Below, piece after piece: positions 1 through 7,581 of a DNA stretch of 64,000 nt. Position 1 is the stretch's first letter, and every line of letters starts with the position of its first letter. Both the position numbers and the translations under genes were made by a program. Where the stretch lies: contig CAJTUI010000008.1 of assembly GCA_910579705.1 (NCBI GenBank), positions 1 through 64,000 on the forward strand, written 5' to 3'. The DNA comes from an uncultured Christensenella sp. GTDB taxonomy: Bacteria > Bacillota > Clostridia > Christensenellales > Borkfalkiaceae. The notes beneath the pieces were generated by a model. That model made no database searches, was not told the DNA's origin, and saw nothing but the letters and a program-made list of their open reading frames with translations.

Positions 1-24
1 GTTCGATTCCAATCACCAGCTCCA
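1..24 (+). tRNA. tRNA 3' end, probably tRNA-Thr (partial)
   Basis: The window opens inside a tRNA. Visible are the T-loop TTCGATT (2-8), the 3' half of the T stem (9-13), the acceptor strand CACCAGC (14-20), a U discriminator (21) and encoded CCA (22-24). The implied 5' acceptor strand GCTGGTG and the U discriminator are typical of bacterial tRNA-Thr, and Thr-Tyr neighbours are common in Bacillota. The anticodon lies outside the window, so identity is inferred. Confidence 0.75.
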
Positions 25-35
25 AATGTAACTAT

Positions 36-56
36 TACCCCGCAAAAGTCGGGGTA
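36..56 (+). other. short hairpin between two tRNA genes
   Basis: Seven-base-pair inverted repeat TACCCCG/CGGGGTA with a 7-nt loop. It has no T-tract on either strand, so it is more likely a processing or spacer element in a tRNA transcript than a terminator. Confidence 0.4.
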
Positions 57-69
57 AAAAACTAAATAC

Positions 70-154
70 GGGCGGATTGCAGAGTGGCCAAATGCATCAG
101 ACTGTAAATCTGACGTCTCCGACTTCGGTGGTTCGAATCCACCTCCTCCCACCA
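70..154 (+). tRNA. tRNA-Tyr (GTA anticodon)
   Basis: A complete class II tRNA of 85 nt. The anticodon stem CAGA/TCTG encloses the loop CTGTAAA with anticodon GTA (Tyr). A long variable arm follows, as expected for bacterial tRNA-Tyr, then a 5-bp T stem GGTGG/CCACC around TTCGAAT, and encoded ACCA at the end. The acceptor stem (70-76 with 144-150) pairs except for one C/T mismatch at the fourth position. Confidence 0.95.
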
Positions 155-160
155 AATCAG

Positions 161-196
161 AACCTTATGCAAATTTTATTTGTATAAGGTTTTGTG
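161..196 (+). terminator. rho-independent terminator of the tRNA operon
   Basis: Thirteen-pair stem (161-173 with 179-191, one G-U pair) with a 5-nt loop, followed by TTGTGCTT. It begins 7 nt after the tRNA-Tyr CCA end, so it should end the tRNA transcript. Confidence 0.8.
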
Positions 197-214
197 CTTA
201 TAAGAGGTCGAGAA

Positions 215-631
215 ATGAATTACATCGAAGAATTGAGAAACGATAAGTATTGTTTGCACGACAGTATCGTAGCCAAGGCTGAATTTGTAAACCATAAGCT
301 GGAATTGACTTTTTCAGACGGCTTTTGGGAAACGAACGGGCACGGGAAGATGGTTAAACAGCGAAACGGCTGTAAAATCAAACTTAATTTCCTTATAGCC
401 GAAGACGACGAACTTAACCTTAGTTTTTATAAAGAAACTTCAAAGAAGAGAAAAGCGCTTAAAATTTCCGAATTTTTCACGCTTGTAAATAAATACGGGT
501 TCAGGATATGCCGCGAATTCAGATGCGGTTTTTCACAACAACTTGTTTTGGAAGGCAATGCAAACAACGGCAAGTATATATTGGTAACGCAAGAAATCGT
601 TTCGATAGAATACGAATTCGACGACGATTAA
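215..631 (+). CDS. hypothetical protein with an LHDS motif (138 aa)
   Basis: No known family is recognised. The ATG at 215 is chosen because AAGAGG lies 7 nt upstream; a GTG at 194 in the same frame overlaps the tRNA terminator. The protein is hydrophilic, has no signal peptide or membrane segment, and ends in an acidic EYEFDDD tail. Near its N-terminus it has the pattern LHDS-I followed by a hydrophobic strand and LTFSDG. A similar LHDA-I stretch occurs in the protein at 844-1530, so the two may share a small beta-rich domain. The gene starts just after a terminator and no promoter is obvious, so read-through may drive it. It appears AT-rich compared with the rest of the window. Confidence 0.75.
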   Translation: MNYIEELRNDKYCLHDSIVAKAEFVNHKLELTFSDGFWETNGHGKMVKQRNGCKIKLNFLIAEDDELNLSFYKETSKKRKALKISEFFTLVNKYGFRICREFRCGFSQQLVLEGNANNGKYILVTQEIVSIEYEFDDD

Positions 632-684
632 CGCGCTGGGTTTACGACAATAAAAACCGCGCTGATAAAGGAGCAAAAATTTCT

Positions 685-813
685 ATGGATTACATTAAAC
701 TGACTTGCGACAATCTGGAAAAAGAGCATATATGCTGCGCAATCTCCAACAACAAAGACGTGCAGGTTTCAAGCAAAAAGGCGTGGCTTGCGGAAAGGCT
801 GAAAGACAGTTGA
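685..813 (+). pseudogene. N-terminal remnant of a YoaP-type GNAT acetyltransferase
   Basis: A 42-codon frame that reads MDYIKLTCDNLEKEHICCAI at its start. The segment NLEKEHICCAIS, followed by KKAWLAERLKD, matches the first 40 or so residues of YoaP-like N-acetyltransferases, which are usually much longer and continue with an acetyl-CoA-binding GNAT fold and a YoaP C-terminal domain. The frame stops at a TGA right after LKDS, and the following sequence shows no continuation. A good ribosome binding site (AAAGGAG) sits 10 nt before the ATG, so a short peptide may still be made. I read this as a decayed gene remnant; the family match is by recall, not by alignment. Confidence 0.7.
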
Positions 814-843
814 GTTGACTTAAATGAGATAATGAGGGGCTTT

Positions 844-1530
844 ATGATTGTTTATATAAAAGGTATAACGGGGAATATATATGCCTCGCCAGTTTTTGCG
901 ACAACGAAAAAGAGCTGGGAAATAAAAAGCGTGGTTCTCAACGAGAACGGCGACGGGCTTATCCTTTTACCGTTGCTTAATAATAGCACAGAACTTTCTG
1001 ATTTTAACTATTTCGAGATCGACCGGACAAGTCCCGACGATTGGATAAGCGCGAACGATTTTATCGGTTTCGCCGAAATCGTTGAGAATGAAAGCACGAT
1101 AAAAGCGCTTAAAAAAGGGAACGTTGTCCCGACGGATAATTTGCAGTGCGTGAAACGCTACGGCTTGCCTTTACCCGTGATTACCGAGTTCGATATAAAG
1201 TCCGAGCGCGATATATCGATATTTTATACCGCGTGTTGGGGCTTGCACGACGCGGTAATAGAAAAATTTATTAAAACGGATAACGACGTGGTTATTCATT
1301 TCGATACCAAATGGGGCAAGCACGTTATTATAACGTTTAATGGCGTTAAGGAAATACAAGGCTTTGATAACTTAAATGTTATAGATTGCATACTCGAATC
1401 CGAGTTCGAAATAGAGAACGGAAGAATTATGTGGAAAATTACGAATATGTGCACTTGGGAAAGCTCTGGTTTTGATGAGAACCCGTATATAGTAGCAGAC
1501 GCCGTGAGCTGGAAACTTTCCATAGATTAA
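844..1530 (+). CDS. hypothetical protein with an LHDA motif (228 aa)
   Basis: Not assigned to a named family. The ATG at 844 has GAGGGG close upstream; an in-frame ATG at 832 would add four residues. There is no signal peptide or transmembrane segment, so it is likely cytoplasmic. The N-terminal 110 residues look like an independent domain. The C-terminal half contains WGLHDAVIEKF followed by two hydrophobic strands and FNGVKEIQGFD, resembling the LHDS region of the protein at 215-631. A 19-nt gap leads to the DUF4180 gene. The set may be a loosely co-transcribed accessory cluster. Function unknown. Confidence 0.75.
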   Translation: MIVYIKGITGNIYASPVFATTKKSWEIKSVVLNENGDGLILLPLLNNSTELSDFNYFEIDRTSPDDWISANDFIGFAEIVENESTIKALKKGNVVPTDNLQCVKRYGLPLPVITEFDIKSERDISIFYTACWGLHDAVIEKFIKTDNDVVIHFDTKWGKHVIITFNGVKEIQGFDNLNVIDCILESEFEIENGRIMWKITNMCTWESSGFDENPYIVADAVSWKLSID

Positions 1531-1549
1531 AGGGCAGAGGAAAAAAATT

Positions 1550-1915
1550 ATGAACATAGAAAAGATAACAAAAAACAACGTCGGGGTCGCGCACGTGACG
1601 GCGGACGAAAAAGTTATAACCGATTTGCAGTCGGCGCTGGATTTGATGATGACGGTCAAGTACGAAACGGGTTTAAAAAATATAGTCATATCCAAAGAGC
1701 TGATAACGGATAATTTTTTTATACTCAGTAGCGGACTTGCGGGTGAAATTTTACAGAAATTTATCAACTATCAATTCCGTATCGCAATCTACGGCGATTA
1801 TTCCGCGTATACGAGCAAACCGCTTAGAGATTTTATTTACGAAAGTAACAACGGTCGCGACGTATTTTTTACGGACGGGTTAGAGAGGGCGGTCGATATT
1901 CTGACTGGCAGGTAA
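1550..1915 (+). CDS. DUF4180 domain protein (121 aa)
   Basis: A small cytoplasmic protein that covers the whole DUF4180 family length. Recognisable family features are the ITDLQSALDLM helix, the motif SSGLAGEILQKFINY in the middle and GDYSAYTSKPLRDFIYESN in the second half. The family is widespread in Bacillota and often sits next to acetyltransferases or transcription regulators; its biochemical role is not established. AGAGGAAAAAA lies upstream of the ATG. It is followed after 4 nt by a GNAT gene, which suggests translational coupling. Family call by recall of conserved blocks. Confidence 0.88.
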   Translation: MNIEKITKNNVGVAHVTADEKVITDLQSALDLMMTVKYETGLKNIVISKELITDNFFILSSGLAGEILQKFINYQFRIAIYGDYSAYTSKPLRDFIYESNNGRDVFFTDGLERAVDILTGR

Positions 1916-1919
1916 GGCT

Positions 1920-2474
1920 ATGGACGTAAAAATCGATATTACGGGCATAGTGTTGCAGACGCCGCGGCTGATACTGCGCGAGTGGCGCGAGAGCGACTTG
2001 AACGATTTATACGAATACGCGTCAGTGGACGGGGTAGGAGAAATGGCGGGCTGGAAACACCACGGCTCGATAGAAGAAACCCGAGAAATCCTGAAAATGT
2101 TTATGACGGGTAAAGACGTGTTTGCGTTGCAACTGAAAACCGGCGGTAAAGTAATCGGGTCGTTGGGGTTGCATCCTCCTTTTGTAAAAGACGACGCCCT
2201 ATATAAGAACGTTAAAGTAAAAGAAATAGGCTACGCCCTTTCAAGAGATTACTGGGGGCAAGGTCTTATGCCCGAGGCCGTAAAAGCCGTAATAGATTAC
2301 TGTTTCGGCATAGCGGGGCTGGACGCTTTGACCGTGGGCCACTTTGTCGGAAACAACCAATCACGCCGCGTAATAGAAAAGTGCGGCTTTACCCGCGCGG
2401 GTAGCGGCGAATACTTTTCAAAACAACTGGACCGTACGTTTGAAGAAATTTATTATATTATGTACAGACAATAG
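1920..2474 (+). CDS. GNAT family N-acetyltransferase, RimJ/RimL type (184 aa)
   Basis: Predicted to transfer an acetyl group from acetyl-CoA to an amine, either a protein N-terminus or a small molecule. The N-terminus has the TPRLILREWRESD block typical of the RimJ/RimL branch. Around residues 108-125 it has IGYALSRDYWGQGLMPEA, in which the Q/RxxGxG-type loop binds acetyl-CoA pyrophosphate. Towards the end, N-Q-S-R-R-VIEKCGF is the usual GNAT C-terminal helix. Length is normal. It is the last gene of the accessory set and is followed by a strong terminator. The substrate cannot be read from sequence. Confidence 0.9.
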   Translation: MDVKIDITGIVLQTPRLILREWRESDLNDLYEYASVDGVGEMAGWKHHGSIEETREILKMFMTGKDVFALQLKTGGKVIGSLGLHPPFVKDDALYKNVKVKEIGYALSRDYWGQGLMPEAVKAVIDYCFGIAGLDALTVGHFVGNNQSRRVIEKCGFTRAGSGEYFSKQLDRTFEEIYYIMYRQ

Positions 2475-2481
2475 TATAAAT

Positions 2482-2507
2482 CCCCCGCGTTGCGCGGGGG
2501 ATTTTCT
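2482..2507 (+). terminator. rho-independent terminator
   Basis: Eight-pair GC stem CCCCCGCG/CGCGGGGG with a TTG loop, followed by ATTTTCTTT. It closes the accessory gene set and isolates the regulated transporter promoter downstream. Confidence 0.9.
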
Positions 2508-2602
2508 TTATATAAAAACTGCCTATAATAATATCTTTTTTACGCATAATATAAGTGGCGCGGGTCGGGTAAATCAGACTTAAAAAAATTTACGTTCCGG
2601 TA

Positions 2603-2631
2603 TTGACAACGCAAAATCCCTGTGATATAAT
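2603..2631 (+). promoter_or_regulatory. sigma-A promoter of the ABC transporter operon
   Basis: Consensus -35 TTGACA (2603-2608), 17-bp spacer, consensus -10 TATAAT (2626-2631). The expected start site is near 2637, so the operator at 2640-2653 overlaps the start of transcription. Such a near-perfect promoter fits control by a strong repressor. Confidence 0.9.
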
Positions 2632-2639
2632 TAATTCAA

Positions 2640-2653
2640 TGACAACGTTGTCA
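2640..2653. promoter_or_regulatory. LacI-type operator (copy 1)
   Basis: Perfect 14-bp palindrome TGACAACGTTGTCA, extended to 16 bp by flanking A/T. The central AACGTT and spacing are like those of LacI/GalR/CcpA-family operators. It lies right after the -10 element of the transporter promoter, a position where binding would block transcription. Identical sites are at 11184, 19940 and 21209. Confidence 0.88.
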
Positions 2654-2685
2654 TAAATCAAAAAACGTTTACTCGGGGGTAACAT

Positions 2686-4605
2686 ATGAAGAAGTGTATG
2701 AGAACTGTAAGATTGGCGGCGGTGTTTTTGACGCTTATCTTATGTATGCTTTTTGCCGTGTCTTGTAAAAACGTTTCCATAGGGTATGAGGGGTATCTCA
2801 CCGAAAAGGGGACAAACACGCAGAAATCGCTCAGAATGTTCGGGAACTGGACAAAGACGGGAATAGGCACGCATTACAATTGCGGCGCCGACGCCGGTCC
2901 TTTCGTCATTTTCGGACTCGAAGGGCTTGCGCAGTATATAAGGACTACGGACGAAATCGTTATGCTTCTTGCCGAAAGCTTCACGCACGAGGGGAACGTA
3001 ACCAAAGTCAAGCTCAGGGACAACGCGTACTGGCACGACGGAATGCCCGTCATATCCAAGGACATTATCGGCGGTTGGTATATCAACCACGACGAGGCCA
3101 CTTCGTATATGAAGGCGCTGGAAGAGATTGACGATAAAAATTTCAACATAATCTGGAAAGACTATCTCGAACCGGGCGACGAGGCGAAGAGCATACTTTT
3201 GGCGCAGTCCACAAAGCTTGCGACCGTGCCCTATCACGTGTTTAAAGAATACGTGGACAGGGCGACCGAGATAATAGAGAATCTGGAAACCTGTCCCGTC
3301 AATTCGCCGTCGAGGAACGTGTCGTTCTTCGATAAGAACTGGGACGGCGACGCGGCGACCGCGTTCGGCGACATTTACACTTCGTTCAGGGCGCACAAGG
3401 TAGAGGGGCAGTATCCCGCGACGGGGCCTTACAAGCTTAAAAGCTATACCGAAACGCAGATGATACTCGAAAAGAACGAAAACTACTACCTCAAAGACAC
3501 GGTCGGGTTCGACCGCATAGAGGTGACCTATCAGCCCACTGCCGCGGTTGCAAACCAGATGCTTGCGGCGGGGAATATAGACTATGCCGACGGCACGCCT
3601 ATGAAGACCGTGTTGGAGAGCATACTCAACCAGAACGGTTCGCTTGCGCATTATAAGATACTCGACCAGGGCACTATCGGGCTGTTATTCAACCTCGAAA
3701 AGACGGTCTGGGAGAACGACTTTGTGCGCGAGGCGTTCCAGTACGTTTTCGACAGAGAACTTATAACGGCGACGGCCAACCCCTATGCGGAAGTTACCTG
3801 GGGTTCTATGTCGGGCATTTGCAGCTACGAGGCGGAAAAGTATATCAACCCCGACGATTTCGATAAGCTTGTAAACTATTCGCACGACCAGTCGAAAGCG
3901 GCGGAGCTTCTGAATAAAGCCGGCTGGAACAAGGCGGGCAACGAATGGCGCGACGCGGCGGGTAAAAAGGTTTCGCTTACGCTGGGATATGTGGAGGGTT
4001 CGCCCTTCACGGAAATTGCGACGACCGTCCAGTCGGTTCTGCGCAAATTCGGGATAGAGACGACCCTTAAATCCACGGAGTCGCCCACGACCCTGCTCGC
4101 CAACGCGAGAATCAACGATTCCGAATACGACTTTATGCTGTATTTCACCGCGCTCAATTCCTGGGGCAACCACCCCGGCGGCGCGTTCAAGCACCTGTTT
4201 GCGCAGATGGACGCGGCAATGATGCACTTCCCCGTCAACGAGAACGACGGACACTATTCGCTTATACTCGATAAAGCGGACGGCAGCGGCACATTCCGCG
4301 CCTGGGACGCTTACGAAAGAATTTACACCTATTCGGGTAGTAAACTGCGCGAAGTTACCGCGGACCTTGCCGTGGGACTTGCCAAAAAGAATTACGGCGT
4401 CAATTTCTACAACAACGTTACGGGTTCGTTCTTCAATCTCGACAGGATAGGCAATCTGCCCTGTCCCGAGCTCTTCGAGGAAAACAGAAACGTAACGAAA
4501 ATTTTCTCCTACGACGACCCCGACTATGCCTCCGTGCAGAACTTAAATTTATTCTTCGGACAGGCCACGGCATACGTGCTGGGCAGGATAGTTCCCAGGT
4601 ATTAA
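2686..4605 (+). CDS. ABC transporter substrate-binding lipoprotein, family 5 (639 aa)
   Basis: Extracytoplasmic binding protein of the Opp/Dpp (SBP_bac_5) class, anchored by lipid. The signal peptide has a lipobox with Cys27 (AVSC). Typical features are a leading WHDGMPV segment, the ATGPYKLKSY block near residue 245 followed by NENYYLKD, and REAFQYVFDRELI near residue 350. It is about 100 residues longer than common OppA proteins. GGGGGT precedes the ATG by about 6 nt. It is the first gene of an operon with two permeases and two ATPases, under a LacI-type operator. Family 5 proteins mostly bind peptides, but several bind oligosaccharides; the glycosidase context favours a glycan ligand here, which is inference. 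Confidence 0.93.
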   Translation: MKKCMRTVRLAAVFLTLILCMLFAVSCKNVSIGYEGYLTEKGTNTQKSLRMFGNWTKTGIGTHYNCGADAGPFVIFGLEGLAQYIRTTDEIVMLLAESFTHEGNVTKVKLRDNAYWHDGMPVISKDIIGGWYINHDEATSYMKALEEIDDKNFNIIWKDYLEPGDEAKSILLAQSTKLATVPYHVFKEYVDRATEIIENLETCPVNSPSRNVSFFDKNWDGDAATAFGDIYTSFRAHKVEGQYPATGPYKLKSYTETQMILEKNENYYLKDTVGFDRIEVTYQPTAAVANQMLAAGNIDYADGTPMKTVLESILNQNGSLAHYKILDQGTIGLLFNLEKTVWENDFVREAFQYVFDRELITATANPYAEVTWGSMSGICSYEAEKYINPDDFDKLVNYSHDQSKAAELLNKAGWNKAGNEWRDAAGKKVSLTLGYVEGSPFTEIATTVQSVLRKFGIETTLKSTESPTTLLANARINDSEYDFMLYFTALNSWGNHPGGAFKHLFAQMDAAMMHFPVNENDGHYSLILDKADGSGTFRAWDAYERIYTYSGSKLREVTADLAVGLAKKNYGVNFYNNVTGSFFNLDRIGNLPCPELFEENRNVTKIFSYDDPDYASVQNLNLFFGQATAYVLGRIVPRY

Positions 4606-4606
4606 A

Positions 4607-5650
4607 ATGAACTCTAAAAAAGAAAAATTCAAAAAGTATCTTTACCTTACGGGTGATTTCTTTTACAAAAACAGATACTTTTTCCAAAAAATCGGCTTTG
4701 CGCTTTTAAACGTGCTGTTTGCAACGCTGTTAACGTTCATAGTGCTCACGCTTACGCCGACCAACTCCGTAGACCAGTTCGCTCAGCAGTTGGTGTTGCA
4801 GAGGGGAATACCGCTGGAAGAGGCCTACAAGCTTGCGATAGAGATACTCGGTTACGACCCTAACGCAAACGTGTTTGTACAGCTCTGGAACTACATTGTC
4901 AACCTTTTCCACGGCAACCTCGGGACGTCGATTTACATAAACGACGTGACGGCCAATTCGGTCATAAGACAGTTTCTTCCCTATACGCTGTTTATATCGG
5001 CTTTCGCGCTCGTAATATCGTTCTTCCTCGGAATAACGATAGGCTCCAATATGGCCTGGAAAAGAACGCCCGCGAAGGACGCGGCTATGACCTCGTACAT
5101 CGTGGTGTCCAGCTCCGTCCCCGACTATCTCTGGGGCCTGATATTCCTGTACGTGTTCAGCTGTCTTCTGGGCTGGTTCCCGCTCGGCGGCGCGCAGGAC
5201 ATAAACAACGGCCTGCCCGTGTTTATAGACCTTATCTGGCACTCCGTTCTGCCCGTAATGTCAATGGTAATCGTACAGACGGCGTCCTGGGCGCTGATGA
5301 TGCGCGGCTCGTCAGTGTCCGTTCTCGGCGAAGACTACGTGAACGCCGCGAGAGCGCGCGGTATACCCAACAGGATAATAGTAAGAAAATATATAAGGCG
5401 CAACGCGATGTTGCCGCTCGTCACCTCGATTGCGATTTCGTTCGCGGGCATATTCGGCGGCTCGACCCTGATTGAATCGATATTCTCGTATCCGGGACTG
5501 GGCTTACAGCTTGCGACCTATATCGGCGCAAGGGATTACTTCGTCGTGGTCGGCATTTTGTTTTTCACTTCGGTTGTGATAATACTCGCAAACCTCGTCG
5601 CCGACCTCGTGTATCCGCTTGTCGACCCCAGAGTAAGGAGGGGAAGCTGA
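4607..5650 (+). CDS. ABC transporter permease, DppB/OppB type (347 aa)
   Basis: Integral membrane subunit of the importer. It has about six membrane helices, a first helix near residues 30-50 and the conserved periplasmic loop typical of OppB. The cytoplasmic coupling (EAA-type) motif is EDYVNAARARGIPNRIIV followed by RKYIRRNAMLPL, near residues 240-270, and the closing segment contains GLGLQLATYIGARDYFVV. It starts 1 nt after the binding protein stop and overlaps the next permease by one base, so the operon is tightly coupled. Length is slightly above the usual 310-330 residues because of an extended N-terminal region. Confidence 0.94.
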   Translation: MNSKKEKFKKYLYLTGDFFYKNRYFFQKIGFALLNVLFATLLTFIVLTLTPTNSVDQFAQQLVLQRGIPLEEAYKLAIEILGYDPNANVFVQLWNYIVNLFHGNLGTSIYINDVTANSVIRQFLPYTLFISAFALVISFFLGITIGSNMAWKRTPAKDAAMTSYIVVSSSVPDYLWGLIFLYVFSCLLGWFPLGGAQDINNGLPVFIDLIWHSVLPVMSMVIVQTASWALMMRGSSVSVLGEDYVNAARARGIPNRIIVRKYIRRNAMLPLVTSIAISFAGIFGGSTLIESIFSYPGLGLQLATYIGARDYFVVVGILFFTSVVIILANLVADLVYPLVDPRVRRGS

Positions 5651-6561
5651 TGACGGAGTTCAAAAGCCGTTTCAACGCGGCAATGAAAAGTTTCGGCAGG
5701 CTGTTATGGCGGGCGCTGAAAAAAATCGGCAAATTCTTTAAAATGGTGTTCGAAAACAAGCAGGCCGCGGCGGGAATGATAATAATGTTTTTCTTCCTGT
5801 TTATGCTTGTCGTCTTAACGCAGGCCCTCCCGTACGACGCCACGCCAGACCCGTACAATCTTCTTGCGAAACCTTCCTGGGCGCACCCGTTCGGCACGGA
5901 CGAGCTGGGCAGGGACCTTATGCGCAGGCTTATCGCCGGCTCGTCCTCGGTTCTGGGGATTGCGTTCCTGACGGGACTTTTCACGGTTACGATAGGCGTG
6001 GTGCTCGGCCTTATTTCGGGGCTTGCGGGCGGAATAACCGATAAAATCATAATGACGGTGACCAACCTCGTTATGACCGTTCCCACGTTCCCGATAATGC
6101 TTGTGCTGGCGCAGGTTGCAACCATAACCAACGTTGCGGTGTTTTCGCTTATACTTTCGGCGCTGTCCTGGGCGGGGTTGTGCCGCGCGGTGCGCAGCCA
6201 GATAATTTCCGTCAAGGAGCGGGACTTTATCCAGATTTGCAAGGTAATGAACCTCAGGAAAACGCACATAATTTTCAGCGAGCTTTTACCGAACATTCTC
6301 TCGTATGTAGTAGTCAATTTCATTATGATAATGCGCAACGCGATAACCGCGTCGGTCGGTATTATGATGCTCGGCGTAGTCGCGTACGACCACACCAACT
6401 GGGGCGCGATTTTAAACTCGTCGCAGGCGTATATAATGAACCCCAACGCGATATTCTTCTGGCTTATGCCCGTGTTGTTTATCGCGCTGTTTCAGGCGGG
6501 CGTTACGTTGCTGGCAAACGGACTGGACGTAGTTTTGAACCCCCGTTTAAGGAAGAACTAA
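5650..6561 (+). CDS. ABC transporter permease, DppC/OppC type (303 aa)
   Basis: Second integral membrane subunit. After a charged N-terminal tail there is one helix, then a family signature HPFGTDELGRDLMRRLIAG near residues 78-97 and five further helices. The coupling motif SQIISVKERDFIQICKVMNL is near residues 180-200. The C-terminus NGLDVVLNPRLRKN is typical of OppC/DppC. The ATPase gene begins directly after its stop codon. It would pair with the DppB-type protein to form the channel. Confidence 0.94.
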   Translation: MTEFKSRFNAAMKSFGRLLWRALKKIGKFFKMVFENKQAAAGMIIMFFFLFMLVVLTQALPYDATPDPYNLLAKPSWAHPFGTDELGRDLMRRLIAGSSSVLGIAFLTGLFTVTIGVVLGLISGLAGGITDKIIMTVTNLVMTVPTFPIMLVLAQVATITNVAVFSLILSALSWAGLCRAVRSQIISVKERDFIQICKVMNLRKTHIIFSELLPNILSYVVVNFIMIMRNAITASVGIMMLGVVAYDHTNWGAILNSSQAYIMNPNAIFFWLMPVLFIALFQAGVTLLANGLDVVLNPRLRKN

Positions 6562-7581
6562 ATGCAGAACATTGTCGAAATCAAAAATATAGCAATCGAA
6601 TACAAGATGAGAAAGTTCTCGCTGCGCGCCGTGGACGGGGTGGATTTCAATATCCCCGAAGGCAGGATAACCGCGCTTGTCGGCGAGAGCGGGAGCGGAA
6701 AGACGACGATAGCCTCCGCGCTTTTGAACTGCATTTCCTCGCCCGGCGAAATCGTAGAGGGGTGCGTGAACTATTACAACCCCGACGGCAGCGTGACGGA
6801 CGTTGCGAAGCTTGACGAGCGCAAGCTAAACGGTTTCAGGTGGGAAGAGGTGTCTATGGTGTTTCAGGGCGCGCAAAGCTCTTTAAACCCCGTAATAACG
6901 ATATTCAACCAGTTCTACGAAACGCTTTGCGTGCACGAGAGTTTCAAACCCAAGTCGGAGCGAAAACGGATAACGCGGCAGGACGCGAAGGAGCGGGTAA
7001 AGTATCTTCTGGACTTTGTAAACCTTGACGCGGAGCGGGTTATGAACGCTTACCCGCACGAGCTGTCGGGCGGTATGAAACAGAGGGTTATGATTGCGTT
7101 TTCACTGCTTTTGGACCCCAAAATCATTATTCTCGACGAACCTACGACCGCGCTTGACGTAATCACGCAGGACTTCATTTTCAAGCTGTTGCAGAAGGTC
7201 AACAGGGAAATGAACATCGCAATGCTGCTGCTCACGCACGACATTGCCGTCGTCGCGAAGTACGCCGATTATATGGGCGTTATGTACGGCGGACAGCTTG
7301 TGGAATACGGCACGGTTGAGGACGTTTTTGAAAAAATGTATCACCCGTATACGCGCGGACTTATCAACTCCACGCCCGCAATCAACAAGGACGTGGGAGA
7401 GCTGAAACCGCTTGCGGGCGACCCGCCCAACCTTCTGAATATGCCCGCGGGTTGCAGGTTCCACCCGCGGTGCGCCCTGTGCGAAGAGCGGTGCAAGAGC
7501 GCGGTGCCCCCTACCGTTACGGCGGAGGACGGACACCTTGTAAAATGTTTTTTGTTTGACGGTGAACGGCGCGATGGATAA
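6562..7581 (+). CDS. ABC transporter ATP-binding protein, DppD/OppD type (339 aa)
   Basis: Nucleotide-binding subunit that energises import. Walker A is GESGSGKT (residues 41-48), the Q-loop lies in MVFQGAQSSLNP, the signature is LSGGMKQR, Walker B is IIILDEPTTALD and the H-loop follows in LLTHDIAV. The C-terminal oligopeptide-transporter domain is present, with RFHPRCALCEERC, a cysteine-rich segment that in several relatives binds an Fe-S cluster. Its stop codon overlaps the preferred start of the partner ATPase by 8 nt. Confidence 0.95.
   Translation: MQNIVEIKNIAIEYKMRKFSLRAVDGVDFNIPEGRITALVGESGSGKTTIASALLNCISSPGEIVEGCVNYYNPDGSVTDVAKLDERKLNGFRWEEVSMVFQGAQSSLNPVITIFNQFYETLCVHESFKPKSERKRITRQDAKERVKYLLDFVNLDAERVMNAYPHELSGGMKQRVMIAFSLLLDPKIIILDEPTTALDVITQDFIFKLLQKVNREMNIAMLLLTHDIAVVAKYADYMGVMYGGQLVEYGTVEDVFEKMYHPYTRGLINSTPAINKDVGELKPLAGDPPNLLNMPAGCRFHPRCALCEERCKSAVPPTVTAEDGHLVKCFLFDGERRDG

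Noticed and set aside
36..56. Terminator between the two tRNAs
   Set aside because: No T-tract on either strand, and the next tRNA follows 13 nt later.
1117..1136. GGGAACGTTGTCCC as another operator copy
   Set aside because: Only the core matches the locus operator; it lies inside a coding region with no promoter nearby and belongs to a different gene set.
2740..3651. A 303-codon open frame on the minus strand
   Set aside because: Antisense to the binding-protein gene and Arg/Val-rich without family motifs.
5565..6446. A 293-codon open frame on the minus strand
   Set aside because: Lies opposite the two permease genes, and its composition mirrors their membrane helices.
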